DNA from: Streptococcus ferus DSM 20646
GTDB taxonomy: Bacteria > Bacillota > Bacilli > Lactobacillales > Streptococcaceae
Reading direction: 5' to 3'
Assembly (NCBI RefSeq): GCF_000372425.1
Contig: NZ_AQVD01000002.1
Coordinates: 361,069 to 425,068 of the forward strand
DNA length: 64,000 bases
The notes under the pieces were generated by a model. The model saw nothing but the letters and a program-made list of their open reading frames with translations. It had not been told where the DNA came from and made no database searches. The position numbers and the translations under genes were made by a program. Positions 1-9,218 of the stretch are shown here, in pieces (the stretch's first letter is position 1; every line of letters begins with the position of its first letter).

Positions 1-510
1 CAAGCTGCTCTCAAAAAATTGCTGCAATCTGGCTATGTGACTTATGATGAGGTTACTGAAAATGGTAGGTTCAAAAAACGCTATGCCATTACTAAGGAAG
101 GTCGTCAAAGCCTGATTCAATGGATAAAAGTCCCCATCGACATGGGCAAAACCAAAAATATGGATCTTGGAAAATTTTTGTTTATGGGACTTGTATCGAA
201 AGAGGAGCAGACCTACCTGATTGACAAGCTGATTGCGTCTTTGCAAGAAGACTATATGACCTTGCAAGAAATAAAAGAAAGCCTGATGCCAGAACTCCAA
301 AAATCAGAGGCGATAGATTATTTCAGGGAGGATACTGTCTATCTAGATGGTATCTGTGACATAAAGGAAACTTCAGATGTTATGCAGATTGTGGATGATT
401 ATAGTCAGTTCAGTCTTGCAACTCTGGAGTACGGAATTGACCTTGCTGCTTTTAATCTTGCTTGGTTTAAAAATTTCAAGGAAAAACATCTAAAGAGAAT
501 GGAGGAATAG
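1..510 (+). CDS. PadR-family transcriptional regulator, 5' end cut by window edge
   Basis: The reading frame is open from base 1, so the start lies outside the window and about 169 residues are visible. The first 45 residues fit the recognition helix and wing of a PadR winged helix (LKKLLQSGYVT, then KKRYAITKEGR). The rest is a charged helical segment like the PadR C-terminal dimerisation domain. PadR proteins usually repress efflux or stress genes next to them. Here a serine hydrolase gene follows after 2 nt, so the two are probably co-transcribed. The ligand and operator cannot be read from the sequence. Confidence 0.8.
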   Translation, partial: QAALKKLLQSGYVTYDEVTENGRFKKRYAITKEGRQSLIQWIKVPIDMGKTKNMDLGKFLFMGLVSKEEQTYLIDKLIASLQEDYMTLQEIKESLMPELQKSEAIDYFREDTVYLDGICDIKETSDVMQIVDDYSQFSLATLEYGIDLAAFNLAWFKNFKEKHLKRMEE

Positions 511-512
511 AG

Positions 513-1496
513 ATGGCCATTCTTCTAAAGGATAAAAGTATACATCATGCGACACTTCTGGCCTATCAAGGGGACCGTCAGTATCTGGCGGAAAACAAAG
601 GCGATCTGACCATTGATATGCCTATTGCTGTTGCTAGTATTTCAAAACTCTACACCGATACCATTGTTTTTCAATTGCTCGATCAAGGAAAGCTGACCTA
701 CAGCACGAGATTGACCGAAGTGCTTCCCAAGGACTTGACAGATCGTCTGCCTCATGCCGAATTGGTCACAGTTAGACATCTGATTGATCAAACTTCGGGC
801 TTTCCAAATTACGAAACAGATCGCCAGACTAACGGTAAAATCCTGATGGATAGTATTTTGGAGGAAGATCGGCGAGTGGAATGGGATGAGGCGCTTGGTA
901 TCTTATCAACTTTATCTGCAAAATCCAGCCTCGGTGGAAAGAGGGCCTACTATGCTGATGTCAATGCTATGCTTTTGGGGAAAATAGCAGAAGCGGTGAC
1001 TGGCAAGTCCCCAGAGTCATTATTAGATGATACTGTCTGCCAGCCCTTAAACCTCCAGCAAACTCATTGGGCGACTGGCTACGAATCCCTTGCTCCAATC
1101 TATAAGGGGCAAGATATTGTAACGTGTCAGCAGTATTTAGCTAGCCAGTTTTATCAAGGCGGTATTGTGACCAGCAACAGAGAACTGATGCGCTTTATCA
1201 GGGCCTTTTTCGGTGGAGAACTTTTTTCACCGACACATATCAGCAACCCAACCTTTCGAGCTATTCAATTTCGTCCGCTCAAATATGGCAGTGGCATGAT
1301 GCAACTAACCTTGAGTCCGATTTTATCGGTCTTTTTCGCAGGAGTCCGAGAAATCCGTGGACACAGTGGTATAACAGGGAGTTTTGCTTTTTATTGTCCA
1401 GAGAAGGATATCTTTGTAACAGGAACAATCAATCAGTTCAGCAAACATCCCTACCCCATGATTTTCCGCGTGATTGCTGCTGGTTCAAAATTGTAA
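513..1496 (+). CDS. beta-lactamase-family serine hydrolase (class C / PBP4*-like)
   Basis: This 327-residue protein has the motifs of the beta-lactamase/transpeptidase-like fold: SISK (SxxK) at residues 42-45, a YAD-type second motif in YYADVNAMLLG, and HSG near the C-terminus. There is no signal peptide, so it is probably cytosolic, acting as an esterase or peptidase rather than a true beta-lactamase. GGAGG sits 8 nt before the ATG, and the gene starts 2 nt after the PadR regulator. The regulator probably controls it. The substrate is unknown. Confidence 0.8.
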   Translation: MAILLKDKSIHHATLLAYQGDRQYLAENKGDLTIDMPIAVASISKLYTDTIVFQLLDQGKLTYSTRLTEVLPKDLTDRLPHAELVTVRHLIDQTSGFPNYETDRQTNGKILMDSILEEDRRVEWDEALGILSTLSAKSSLGGKRAYYADVNAMLLGKIAEAVTGKSPESLLDDTVCQPLNLQQTHWATGYESLAPIYKGQDIVTCQQYLASQFYQGGIVTSNRELMRFIRAFFGGELFSPTHISNPTFRAIQFRPLKYGSGMMQLTLSPILSVFFAGVREIRGHSGITGSFAFYCPEKDIFVTGTINQFSKHPYPMIFRVIAAGSKL

Positions 1497-1860
1497 GAAA
1501 ACTAGTAGATGACAGTCTAAGAAAATAGAGGCCTTTTTAAGTAAAAAAACATTACACAACTCTCTCCCTTATTTCTGAATCTGCCATATTCTTTCTCTGC
1601 CTCTTTCTGACCATCTCTAGTCATTCCTTATTACCCTATGCCTCAAATACCGAGTAAGCAAGAGTATTAGAGCCGTCTTAACATCATTCTTGTTATCACT
1701 TTAGTTTAAGCTTCTTTATTGTCAGGAAGACTTGTTTACCCCAGTCTTGACTTGGTCTACACTACTTACACGGTTTATCAATCGGTTTCAAGGGCTTCAA
1801 CAAGCTCCACTCGAGGAGGTGCTAATTAATTATTAGTGCTCAGGAATATCAAAAAACGTC

Positions 1861-1895
1861 AAGACTACCGAGGTTAACTTCCTTTGTAGTCTTTT
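1861..1895 (+). terminator. hairpin with short T tract
   Basis: AAGACTAC (1861-1868) pairs with GTAGTCTT (1886-1893). A nested GAGGTTAACTTC near-palindrome lies in the loop, and a TTTT run follows. It insulates the next promoter from upstream transcription. Confidence 0.6.
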
Positions 1896-1908
1896 ATTCT
1901 ATCTCCAC

Positions 1909-1937
1909 TTGCCCTGACAAGGTCCTTTTGATATACT
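1909..1937 (+). promoter_or_regulatory. sigma-A promoter
   Basis: TTGCCC at 1909-1914, a 17-nt spacer, then TATACT at 1932-1937. The predicted transcript start near 1944 excludes the upstream TTG at 1928 as the start codon and supports the ATG at 1964. Confidence 0.7.
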
Positions 1938-1963
1938 GGGAGTATTGTACGAAAGAGGTAACT

Positions 1964-3001
1964 ATGTTTTTGATCACAACTATCATTGATGAGCATTTAG
2001 CAGATTCTACTGCCTCTCTGGCTTATTTTGATAAGGAAGGAAATGTTCATGGTGTTACACATGGGGATGAGACTTCCTACCCTTCCTTTGAAGATTATTA
2101 CCTGGCCATGGGCGCGCGTATTAGTAGAGAAGTACAAAGTCAATATACCAGAAAACTGAGATTTTGGGCCTTTTGGGAGGCCGTACAAAGCCCCTCGCTT
2201 CTTCTTTCTCTATTCATCGGTCTTATTTCCTTGGTTCTTTTTTTCATCACAAAGGGAGAGGGATGGCCTGAGGGGCTTGTCACTATTGCTGGTATTTTAG
2301 GTATGGGGCCCTTTTTTGGCTTTCTCTTTTATAATTGGTTTTTCAAAACTTGGGCGACAACAAATTTTGAAAATGCTTATAATAGAGAACTAGCTAAGAA
2401 ACAGTCAACGATTTACACAAAGAAAGTCAAGCGTGAAAAAAATTGGCCATTTATCATCGCTGTTGTTGGGCTACTAGCCTTGGGATACTTTGATAGCTGG
2501 ACTACATCAGTAAAACTATTACTAATGGGGCTGATTCCATTATTATTTAGTATGATTGAGGGAGTCATCCTGATAGCACTTATAAAACTATTTGCTACCC
2601 TATTCCCAAAAAAGAAAAAAGAGACTACTGATGATTCGCAACGTCTATCTCTAGAACTTGATATGGAGTTAAGGAAGCGTCTCAAGATGCTCTATTTGGA
2701 TTTTCAAAAAGGGAGATATGCCGATGCTTTTAAGAGATTTGACACTTCTCAGAAAAGTTGGGAAGAGTTTCACCAAGAGATTCAAAATTTCCTTAATGAC
2801 CAAGATCTGACCGCCTTCCATACCATTCCCTTTGAGGAGACGGAAATTTCAATTTTAAACGTCACGGCCAGCGATTTTGAAGCTGATTTATTTCTTTATG
2901 ATACCGAGGCACAAGAATTTCCAGAGTTTTATCTTATTTGTAAGGTTAGCTACCAAGAGGATAGGTTACAGGCTATTGAATTGGTTGAGATAGGCTATTA
3001 A
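1964..3001 (+). CDS. membrane protein of unknown function
   Basis: I do not recognise a named family. The 345-residue product has a soluble N-terminus of about 75 residues, two hydrophobic helices (about 80-125), a charged linker, two more helices (about 160-210) with a KKKK stop-transfer cluster, and an acidic soluble C-terminal domain of about 130 residues. The start is the ATG preceded by AAAGAGGT, because an upstream in-frame TTG lies inside the promoter. It is monocistronic, with its own promoter and terminator. Confidence 0.7.
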   Translation: MFLITTIIDEHLADSTASLAYFDKEGNVHGVTHGDETSYPSFEDYYLAMGARISREVQSQYTRKLRFWAFWEAVQSPSLLLSLFIGLISLVLFFITKGEGWPEGLVTIAGILGMGPFFGFLFYNWFFKTWATTNFENAYNRELAKKQSTIYTKKVKREKNWPFIIAVVGLLALGYFDSWTTSVKLLLMGLIPLLFSMIEGVILIALIKLFATLFPKKKKETTDDSQRLSLELDMELRKRLKMLYLDFQKGRYADAFKRFDTSQKSWEEFHQEIQNFLNDQDLTAFHTIPFEETEISILNVTASDFEADLFLYDTEAQEFPEFYLICKVSYQEDRLQAIELVEIGY

Positions 3002-3027
3002 AGACCGAGGCACTTGGTCTTTTTTTC
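3001..3027 (+). terminator. intrinsic terminator
   Basis: AAGACC (3001-3006) pairs with GGTCTT (3016-3021) and is followed by a run of T to 3027. It directly follows the stop codon of the membrane protein gene. Confidence 0.75.
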
Positions 3028-3070
3028 TGCTTCAAACCGTGGTATTATAGTTCCCATTTATTTATAACAT

Positions 3071-3099
3071 AAAAGAAACTGCTAATGCAGTTTCTTTTT
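3071..3099 (-). terminator. ftsK terminator
   Basis: A 12-bp stem, AAAAGAAACTGC / GCAGTTTCTTTT, with a 4-nt loop lies just after the ftsK stop codon. It has T tracts in both directions. Confidence 0.8.
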
Positions 3100-3102
3100 G
3101 GA

Positions 3103-5460
3103 TTATTGATTGGTTTGCAGGACTTTACGGGGTTTGGTGCCTTCGGCTGGTCCGATAACTCCTGCTTCTTCCAATTCTTCCATAAGTCGAGTAGCGCGAT
3201 TGAAGCCCACAGAGAGGCGTCTTTGCAGCATAGAGGCGGAGGCTTTTTGAGTTTCAAGGACAAGCGCCCTAGCTTCTTCAAAGAGAGGATCCCCATCAGA
3301 AGCACCGCTATCCATAGAGACATCATTTTCTGAAACCTCTCCCGGATCAAAACTATCATCATAGTCTGCTTCTGCCTGATCCTTGATAAAGCTGACTATA
3401 CGCTCGACGTCATCATCCGAAATAAAGGAACCTTGCAGGCGGACAGGGTGGTTCTCATCAATCGGTTTAAAGAGCATATCGCCACGACCGAGCAGTTTTT
3501 CCGCCCCATTCTCATCAAGAATTGTCCGGCTGTCTGTGCCGGATGAAACCGCAAATGCAATTCTCGATGGCACATTGGCTTTAATAAGACCTGAAATGAC
3601 ATCAACGGATGGACGCTGAGTTGCAAGAATCATATGAATACCAGCCGCCCGTGCCTTTTGCCCTAGACGGATAATGGCATCTTCCACTTCCTTGCTGGCT
3701 ACCATCATCAAATCAGCTAATTCATCAACGATGACCACTAAGAGAGGCAGCGGAATGTGCTTGGTCTCAGACTGGCTGTTAAATTCCTCGACCTTGGCAT
3801 TGTAGCCTGCGATGTTTCGGACACCGAAATGACTAAAGAGTTCATAGCGGTTTTCCATTTCATCAACCACCTTCTGCAGAGCCCGGCTGGCCTTACGAGG
3901 ATTGGTGACGACTGGTATGAGCAGATGGGGAATATCATTATAGACAGACAGTTCAACCATCTTAGGATCAATCATCATGAATTTAACCTGGTCTGGCCGA
4001 GCTTTCATCAGAATGCTGGCGATAATCCCATTGACAGCAACTGATTTTCCTGAGCCAGTAGAACCTGCCACCAAGATATGGGGCATTCTAGCCAAATCAA
4101 AGGAACGTACCGAACCATTGACAGCCTTCCCAAGCGGTACTTCCAGCAGTTTTTCTGGTGATGTCTGAGCTTGCTCCCAAAGTTCACGGAAGGTAACGGT
4201 GGCCACTTCTGAATTCGGAACTTCAATCCCTACCAAGGATTTACCCGGAATTGGCGCCTCAATTCGGACGTCTTTAGCTGCCAAGGCCAGAGCCAAGTCA
4301 TCTGCCAGATTGGAAATCCGATTGACACGAACGCCAACAGCCGGTTTGACTTCGTATTTGGTCACGGACGGACCAATTTCAGCTCGCTCGACACTGGCTT
4401 TAATCCCAAAACTGGCAAAGGTTTCTTCCAGAATCTTGATATTATCCCGAACCAGCTTTTTCTCTTTTGTTTGATTTTTAGGTCTGTCTGGCGCAAAAAG
4501 ATTGATCCCAGGCAGCTTGTAGTGGCGTGTTTCCTTGGGGGTGAAGTCAACTTCCAAGGGCTGACCATCATCCTCTTCTTCGGTCAGAGGCGGCTTCATT
4601 TCTTCAGGCATATCCTGAGATGATGCAATGTTTCCGTAGTCTTCTAATTCGTAGGAAATAATCTCAGGTTCATTGACCGGCAGCTGCTCATCTAAACTAT
4701 TGAACTGATCAGCCGAATGAACCTCAGGAGATAATATCTCCCCAGTTTCTAAGTCTACCTTTTCTTCTGACGCTTTATGCTCAGCCTCTTTTCTAGCCTC
4801 TTCCTCAGCCAGAAGTCTCGCTTCTTCTTTCTTTAAAAAACGTTGTTCACGGCCAGCTTCGCGTTTGGCCTGAATCGTGTCATAGGCTTCTTTAAAGAAA
4901 TCCATAATATCGTAAACCGTCCAAGGAGTCATCAAAAAGAGACCCAAGATAATAAAAAGCGCACCAATCAGAAAAGCACCTAAATTTGAAAAAAGAAAGG
5001 CTACCGGTTTATAGAAGAGAGCTCCTAAAAGCCCCCCGCCGGCAAATGATGTCACTTGAAACTGCTTAAGATCGTTGACAATCAAAAGAGCTGTCGCCGT
5101 GAACGGCTCCTTATCTTTCATGGATGGGAAAGAAAAAAGGTAAGCCTGCCATTCAATCAAAAGACCAATCATGGTAACAACAAAGCCTGTCACCAAACCT
5201 TCTTGCTTCTTAAGCCATTTGATTGCAAAAAGGTAAATCAACAGGGCAAACATGGCCGGATAGGCCAAGCTTCCCACCATAAAACGGACACTGTTATAAG
5301 CCGTAATCCCAAATCGTCCTAATTTAAAAACAGCAAAAAAGAGGATAAAGGCTGTGATGAAAGCAATCACCATGCGCTTTATCGCTTTTTGCTTTTCCAA
5401 TTCTGCTTTTGTCGGGCGCCGAGTGGTCCGCCCTTTTTTACTTTTCTTTGTTTTTGCCAT
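3103..5460 (-). CDS. ftsK: DNA translocase FtsK/SpoIIIE
   Basis: This septal ATP-driven DNA pump clears chromosome termini through the division site. The 785-residue protein has a basic N-terminus, four or five membrane helices (about 28-185), a charged variable linker, the alpha/beta motor domain with Walker A GSTGSGKS near residue 465 and Walker [13 protein letters not shown], and a C-terminal winged-helix gamma domain (about 715-780) that would read KOPS-like sites. The length is normal. The start has no Shine-Dalgarno sequence, and an extended -10 box lies 6 nt upstream, so the mRNA may be leaderless. It is monocistronic. Confidence 0.95.
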   Translation of the reverse strand: MAKTKKSKKGRTTRRPTKAELEKQKAIKRMVIAFITAFILFFAVFKLGRFGITAYNSVRFMVGSLAYPAMFALLIYLFAIKWLKKQEGLVTGFVVTMIGLLIEWQAYLFSFPSMKDKEPFTATALLIVNDLKQFQVTSFAGGGLLGALFYKPVAFLFSNLGAFLIGALFIILGLFLMTPWTVYDIMDFFKEAYDTIQAKREAGREQRFLKKEEARLLAEEEARKEAEHKASEEKVDLETGEILSPEVHSADQFNSLDEQLPVNEPEIISYELEDYGNIASSQDMPEEMKPPLTEEEDDGQPLEVDFTPKETRHYKLPGINLFAPDRPKNQTKEKKLVRDNIKILEETFASFGIKASVERAEIGPSVTKYEVKPAVGVRVNRISNLADDLALALAAKDVRIEAPIPGKSLVGIEVPNSEVATVTFRELWEQAQTSPEKLLEVPLGKAVNGSVRSFDLARMPHILVAGSTGSGKSVAVNGIIASILMKARPDQVKFMMIDPKMVELSVYNDIPHLLIPVVTNPRKASRALQKVVDEMENRYELFSHFGVRNIAGYNAKVEEFNSQSETKHIPLPLLVVIVDELADLMMVASKEVEDAIIRLGQKARAAGIHMILATQRPSVDVISGLIKANVPSRIAFAVSSGTDSRTILDENGAEKLLGRGDMLFKPIDENHPVRLQGSFISDDDVERIVSFIKDQAEADYDDSFDPGEVSENDVSMDSGASDGDPLFEEARALVLETQKASASMLQRRLSVGFNRATRLMEELEEAGVIGPAEGTKPRKVLQTNQ

Positions 5461-5466
5461 GCTGTT

Positions 5467-5475
5467 ATTATACCA
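5467..5475 (-). promoter_or_regulatory. extended -10 immediately before ftsK
   Basis: TGGTATAAT on the minus strand ends 6 nt before the ftsK ATG. Transcription should begin at or next to the start codon. No AGGAGG-like sequence lies in between. Confidence 0.6.
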
Positions 5476-5556
5476 TGTTTTAAGGATTTGAGAAAAGGGA
5501 TTGAAATCCCTATTTTTATGATAAAATAGGATAAGGTTTATTTTAAGGAGAAGAAC

Positions 5557-6327
5557 ATGAAAAAACTATTGTTGACCCTGTTGCTGCCTCTTTTGTTTTT
5601 AGCTGGCTGCGAGAGCATTGACCGTGCTATCAAGGGAGATGACTATGTTGACGCAAAGATTGCCAAGGAAAAAGCTGCTGCAAAATTAGCAAAGCTAAAC
5701 AAGGCAAGTTTCCCCCAGCTGTCTAGCAAGGTCGGTCAAAATGAAGCCCAGGTCAAAATCGTGACCTCAAAAGGTGACATCACCCTTAAACTCTTTCCAA
5801 AGTATGCCCCTTTGGCAGTCGAAAACTTTCTGACGCACGCGAAAGAAGGCTACTATGACGGCCTCACCTTCCACCGCGTCATTGCAGATTTTATGATTCA
5901 GTCTGGTGACCCTAGCGGAGACGGCACCGGCGGACAATCTATTTGGAAGGATAAGGACAAGAGCAAAGATTCTGGCAATGGCTTTAAAAACGAGACTTCT
6001 GACTACCTTTATAATATCCGGGGAGCCTTAGCTATGGCAAATGCCGGTCAAGATACAAACGGCAGTCAATTCTACATTGTCCAAAACGGACAGGATCAAT
6101 CTAGTCAGCTGTCAACGGAAATCTATCCTAAAAAAATCATCAAGGCTTATCAAAAAGGGGGCTATCCAGCTGGTGATGGCAAATATACGGTCTTTGGGCA
6201 GGTAACCAAGGGGATGGAAGTCGTTGACAAGATTGCTCAAGTCGAAACTGATGATAATGACAAACCCAAAGAAAAAGTAACCATCAAGAAAATTGACATT
6301 TTGAAAGATTACCAGTTTAAAAAATAA
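5557..6327 (+). CDS. cyclophilin-type peptidyl-prolyl isomerase lipoprotein (PpiA/SlrA-like)
   Basis: This surface lipoprotein isomerises proline bonds in exported proteins. The signal peptide ends in the lipobox LAGC, with the lipidated Cys at residue 18, followed by a charged linker. The cyclophilin domain begins near residue 63 and carries FHRVI, the QSGDP and NGSQFYI active-site segments and a C-terminal FGQV. The 256 residues match streptococcal SlrA-type proteins. AAGGAG precedes the ATG at good spacing. It is divergent from ftsK. A small AGGGAT/ATCCCT inverted repeat at 5497-5512 lies in its promoter region. Confidence 0.9.
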   Translation: MKKLLLTLLLPLLFLAGCESIDRAIKGDDYVDAKIAKEKAAAKLAKLNKASFPQLSSKVGQNEAQVKIVTSKGDITLKLFPKYAPLAVENFLTHAKEGYYDGLTFHRVIADFMIQSGDPSGDGTGGQSIWKDKDKSKDSGNGFKNETSDYLYNIRGALAMANAGQDTNGSQFYIVQNGQDQSSQLSTEIYPKKIIKAYQKGGYPAGDGKYTVFGQVTKGMEVVDKIAQVETDDNDKPKEKVTIKKIDILKDYQFKK

Positions 6328-6344
6328 GAGGCTTCAAAGCGATT

Positions 6345-6374
6345 AAGAAAAACTATCAATGCGATAGTTTTTTT
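6345..6374 (+). terminator. intrinsic terminator
   Basis: AAACTATC (6350-6357) pairs with GATAGTTT (6363-6370), followed by T residues. It ends the cyclophilin gene. Confidence 0.75.
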
Positions 6375-6401
6375 ATATTATACAAATGACAGCCCCGGTC
6401 C

Positions 6402-6407
6402 TATAAT
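6402..6407 (+). promoter_or_regulatory. -10 box of the NitT/TauT-type ABC operon
   Basis: TATAAT with a weak TTATAC candidate -35 at 6378-6383. I see no recognisable operator or riboswitch in the short leader. Confidence 0.5.
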
Positions 6408-6436
6408 AGAGAATAATTAACCAAGGGGTAAGATTT

Positions 6437-7399
6437 ATGAGATTAACAACCAAGAAAGATTATTTTCGGCTTTTTTTCGCTAATGTCACTATTTTGCTAA
6501 CGATTGCCATGCAGTTGGGGATTCCAAAGTCTACCGTTGACTTCAGCAAAGATCCCGATTGGTACCTCTATTTTCTTTGGCTGTCCTTTTTTACCTGCCT
6601 CTTTTTTGCCCTGCTGACTCTCTTCAGAAAGCACAAAGGCAAATTTTTCCATAAAAGCTATTTTATTGGTGCTGCTTATCTGGCTTTAGCAATCTATAAT
6701 CTGGCAACGGAGAAGTTTCTTTTGCTTCAAGAGCTTTTCTTTCCCAGTCCAAATAACATCTTGAAGGTCTTTGTTGAAAACTGGGGCTTTATTCTCAAGT
6801 GTGACCTCTTTTCGCTCAGGCTCTTGGGTATTTCTTGGATGATTGGTATCAGCCTGGGCATCCTAACTGGTATTCTGGTGGGCTGGTTTACGTCTTTTAA
6901 TTATTGGCTTGATCCCATCGTTAAAATTCTTGGCCCTATTCCTTCAACAGCCTTTGTACCACTTGCCTTAACCGCCTTTCCGACGAGTTTTTCAGCCAGT
7001 ATTTTTTTAATCAGTTTATCCGTTTGGTTTCCCGTAACCATCCTTACCAACTCTGGTATCCAAAATGTTAAGAAAACTTATTTTGAAGTGGCGGATACGC
7101 TGGGGGCTACGACCTTTCAGAAAATCATCAAAGTAGCCCTTCCCGCCAGCCTGCCCAACATCTTTGTCGGCATTTTTAATGGTGCCTGCTCAAGTTTCAT
7201 AACCTTAATGACTGCTGAAATGCTGGGGGTTAAATTTGGTATTGGCTGGTATATCAACTGGCAACGACAGGTTCTTGGCTATGCCAATGTTTATGCCGGT
7301 CTGATTACAATCGCCATCACTTTTAGCGTCATCATTACCTTACTGTTTAAAGTACGTGACCGCTTGTTAGCATGGCAGAAAGGATTTATCCAATGGTAG
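6437..7399 (+). CDS. ABC transporter permease, NitT/TauT (SsuC-like) family
   Basis: This inner-membrane subunit of an importer has 320 residues and about eight hydrophobic segments. The family's C-terminal permease domain runs from about residue 125 to 310. The EAA-type cytoplasmic loop reads EVADTLGATTFQKIIKVALPA, which contacts the ATPase. Compared with SsuC it has an extra N-terminal region of about 90 residues with two or three added helices. It is the first gene of a three-gene operon. Sulfonate, taurine, nitrate and thiamine-precursor importers share this fold, and the substrate is not evident. Confidence 0.85.
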   Translation: MRLTTKKDYFRLFFANVTILLTIAMQLGIPKSTVDFSKDPDWYLYFLWLSFFTCLFFALLTLFRKHKGKFFHKSYFIGAAYLALAIYNLATEKFLLLQELFFPSPNNILKVFVENWGFILKCDLFSLRLLGISWMIGISLGILTGILVGWFTSFNYWLDPIVKILGPIPSTAFVPLALTAFPTSFSASIFLISLSVWFPVTILTNSGIQNVKKTYFEVADTLGATTFQKIIKVALPASLPNIFVGIFNGACSSFITLMTAEMLGVKFGIGWYINWQRQVLGYANVYAGLITIAITFSVIITLLFKVRDRLLAWQKGFIQW

Positions 7400-8142
7400 G
7401 AGCTATTTCATTCACCAATATTCAAAAAATCTTTCCCGCTCAGGATGACCAACAGGCTGCCGTTGAGGCTCTAAGTCATATCAATGCCTCAATAGAGCCG
7501 GGTCAATTTGTTTCTCTCGTTGGACCCTCTGGGAGTGGGAAAACAACCCTCCTAAGAATCATCGCTGGACTGGAAAAACCAACTACGGGTGAGGTACTGA
7601 TTGACCAAGAACGAGTCACCCAGCCTTCCCGAAAAAAAGGCTTTGTCTTTCAAGAAGCCACCCTCTATCCTTGGCTGACGGTCTATGACAATATCGCTCT
7701 GGGATTGAGACTCAACAAAGAGGAGAAACGTCTTAATGAGGTCAACGATTACATTAAATTAGTTGGTTTAGAAGGCTTTGAAAAAGCTTTTCCTCATAAT
7801 CTCTCTGGAGGTATGCAGCAGCGGGTCAATATTGCCCGCGCTTTAATCAACAAACCTGATGTTTTGCTGCTTGATGAACCCTTTGGGGCACTTGATGCTT
7901 TCACCCGCAGTAAGATGCAGAACGATTTGATTGCAATTTGGAAAGAGCGTCAGATAACCATGGTCATGGTAACACACGATGTCGAAGAGGCTGTCTTTCT
8001 GTCCGATCGTATTTTTGCCATGACACCGCGCCCAGCAATCATAAAGGAAGTGATTCCAGTTCATCTGGAACGCCCCCGCTTAAGAGATGCACCGGAATTC
8101 ATCGCCATTAAAGAACAGGTCCTGAGTGTCCTTAATTTTTAA
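7393..8142 (+). CDS. ABC transporter ATP-binding protein, NitT/TauT (SsuB-like) family
   Basis: The nucleotide-binding subunit has Walker [10 protein letters not shown], signature [15 protein letters not shown], Walker [14 protein letters not shown] and H-loop VTHDVEEAV. The chosen ATG at 7393 overlaps the permease stop and has AGAAAGGA upstream at good spacing. An ATG at 7372 would add seven residues but has no ribosome site. The 249 residues are typical of SsuB/TauB. Overlap with the permease gene indicates translational coupling within the import operon. Confidence 0.9.
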   Translation: MVGAISFTNIQKIFPAQDDQQAAVEALSHINASIEPGQFVSLVGPSGSGKTTLLRIIAGLEKPTTGEVLIDQERVTQPSRKKGFVFQEATLYPWLTVYDNIALGLRLNKEEKRLNEVNDYIKLVGLEGFEKAFPHNLSGGMQQRVNIARALINKPDVLLLDEPFGALDAFTRSKMQNDLIAIWKERQITMVMVTHDVEEAVFLSDRIFAMTPRPAIIKEVIPVHLERPRLRDAPEFIAIKEQVLSVLNF

Positions 8143-8164
8143 ACCAAGAAAAAGGGAGAGATTT

Positions 8165-9184
8165 ATGAAAAGAAAGTATTTTGTTTCAGGATTAGTCGCC
8201 GTTTTCACTGCCATCAGCTTATCAGCTTGCAGTAACAAGGCATCAGATACAAGCACCAAAACGTATGATGCTTCGCAAAAGGATAATTATGTCTTAAAAA
8301 TATCAGAAAACTCCGATCTCTGCGGAGCACCGCAGCAGATTGCTGTTGAAAAAGGCTTCTTTAAAGAAGTCGGCCTCAACTATAAGATTGTCAAAATCGG
8401 TCAAGACACCTCCAATTTAGAAGCTCTTAATACCGGTAAAATAGACGCCTCGAACTCTTTGTTAGCCAGTCTGATTCAGCCGCTGGAAAATGGCTCAAAA
8501 CTCAAGATTACAACGGGGCTTCATACTGGATGTCTGCAAATCCTTACCAAAGACGGCAGCATCACTAAAGCCAGTGATCTTAAAGGCAAAAAAATTGGGG
8601 TTACGGCTGTCGCAGGCAGTCCTGCAACCTTTGCCAAACGGGTATTGTCCGATGCCGGGATAGATGTTTCGACAGAGAAATCACAAGTTGAGTTTGTGAC
8701 CTATGAAAGCGATCAACTGGGAACTGTCCTGAATAAGGGCCAAGTTGACGCCATCGCTATCGGTGACCCAACTTCCGAAATTCTGAAAAAAGAATTCGGC
8801 TTTAAAACGTTAGCCAATTCAGCAACGGATGCCCCTTATAAAGACGAGTACTGCTGTGTGGCTTACGTTTCGGATGACATCGCCAAGAAGCACCCTGCTA
8901 TTGCTGCTAAATACACATTGGCGATGCAGAAAGCAGCCGACTGGGTCAATAAGCACAAGGAAGAAACGGTTGAGCTCCAGCTCGAGAAAAAATTGGTGGC
9001 AGGCAATAAAGACACCAATTTGATTAGCTTAGAAAGCTATCAATTTATCCCAAGCTATCAGGGGGCCTACGATGCTTTTAAGAGCGTCTCTAGTGACCTC
9101 CAAAAAATTGGTATCCTCTCAGACGATACCGACTTATCTGCCCTTCGTCAAAATTCTTTCTTGAAAGTTAAGGGCGTCGAATAA
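8165..9184 (+). CDS. ABC transporter substrate-binding lipoprotein, NitT/TauT family
   Basis: This surface-anchored binding protein of the operon has a signal peptide ending in lipobox LSAC. The mature part is an NMT1/SsuA-like periplasmic-binding fold with the typical DLKGKKIGVTAVAGSPA segment. An unusual feature is several cysteines at likely ligand-facing places: SDLCGAP, HTGCLQ and DEYCCVAY. That hints at a thiol, metal or sulfur ligand, but no substrate can be assigned. GGGAGAG precedes the ATG at 8165. An earlier in-frame start at 8126 would spoil the signal peptide. Confidence 0.85.
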   Translation: MKRKYFVSGLVAVFTAISLSACSNKASDTSTKTYDASQKDNYVLKISENSDLCGAPQQIAVEKGFFKEVGLNYKIVKIGQDTSNLEALNTGKIDASNSLLASLIQPLENGSKLKITTGLHTGCLQILTKDGSITKASDLKGKKIGVTAVAGSPATFAKRVLSDAGIDVSTEKSQVEFVTYESDQLGTVLNKGQVDAIAIGDPTSEILKKEFGFKTLANSATDAPYKDEYCCVAYVSDDIAKKHPAIAAKYTLAMQKAADWVNKHKEETVELQLEKKLVAGNKDTNLISLESYQFIPSYQGAYDAFKSVSSDLQKIGILSDDTDLSALRQNSFLKVKGVE

Positions 9185-9188
9185 AACG

Positions 9189-9218
9189 AAAACACAGGTC
9201 CATCTTGACCTGTGTTTT
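9189..9218. terminator. bidirectional terminator between the ABC operon and mtnN
   Basis: A perfect 12-bp stem, AAAACACAGGTC / GACCTGTGTTTT, with a 6-nt loop sits between convergent genes and overlaps the mtnN stop codon. Confidence 0.85.

Larger units (their letters stand above)
1497..1963. other. 467-bp gap without an intact gene
   Basis: This is the only long stretch without a gene. It holds a short plus-strand frame at 1702-1836 that reads like the end of a decayed gene, a hairpin at 1861-1895 and a sigma-A promoter at 1909-1937 for the next gene. I see no RNA gene or insertion-sequence ends. Confidence 0.6.

Noticed and set aside
513..1496. True class C beta-lactamase (antibiotic resistance)
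   Set aside because: There is no signal peptide and the second motif is atypical. A cytosolic hydrolase is more likely.
3085..5322. Several plus- and minus-strand frames overlapping ftsK
   Set aside because: All are shadows of the 785-codon ftsK frame, which has clear family motifs along its length.
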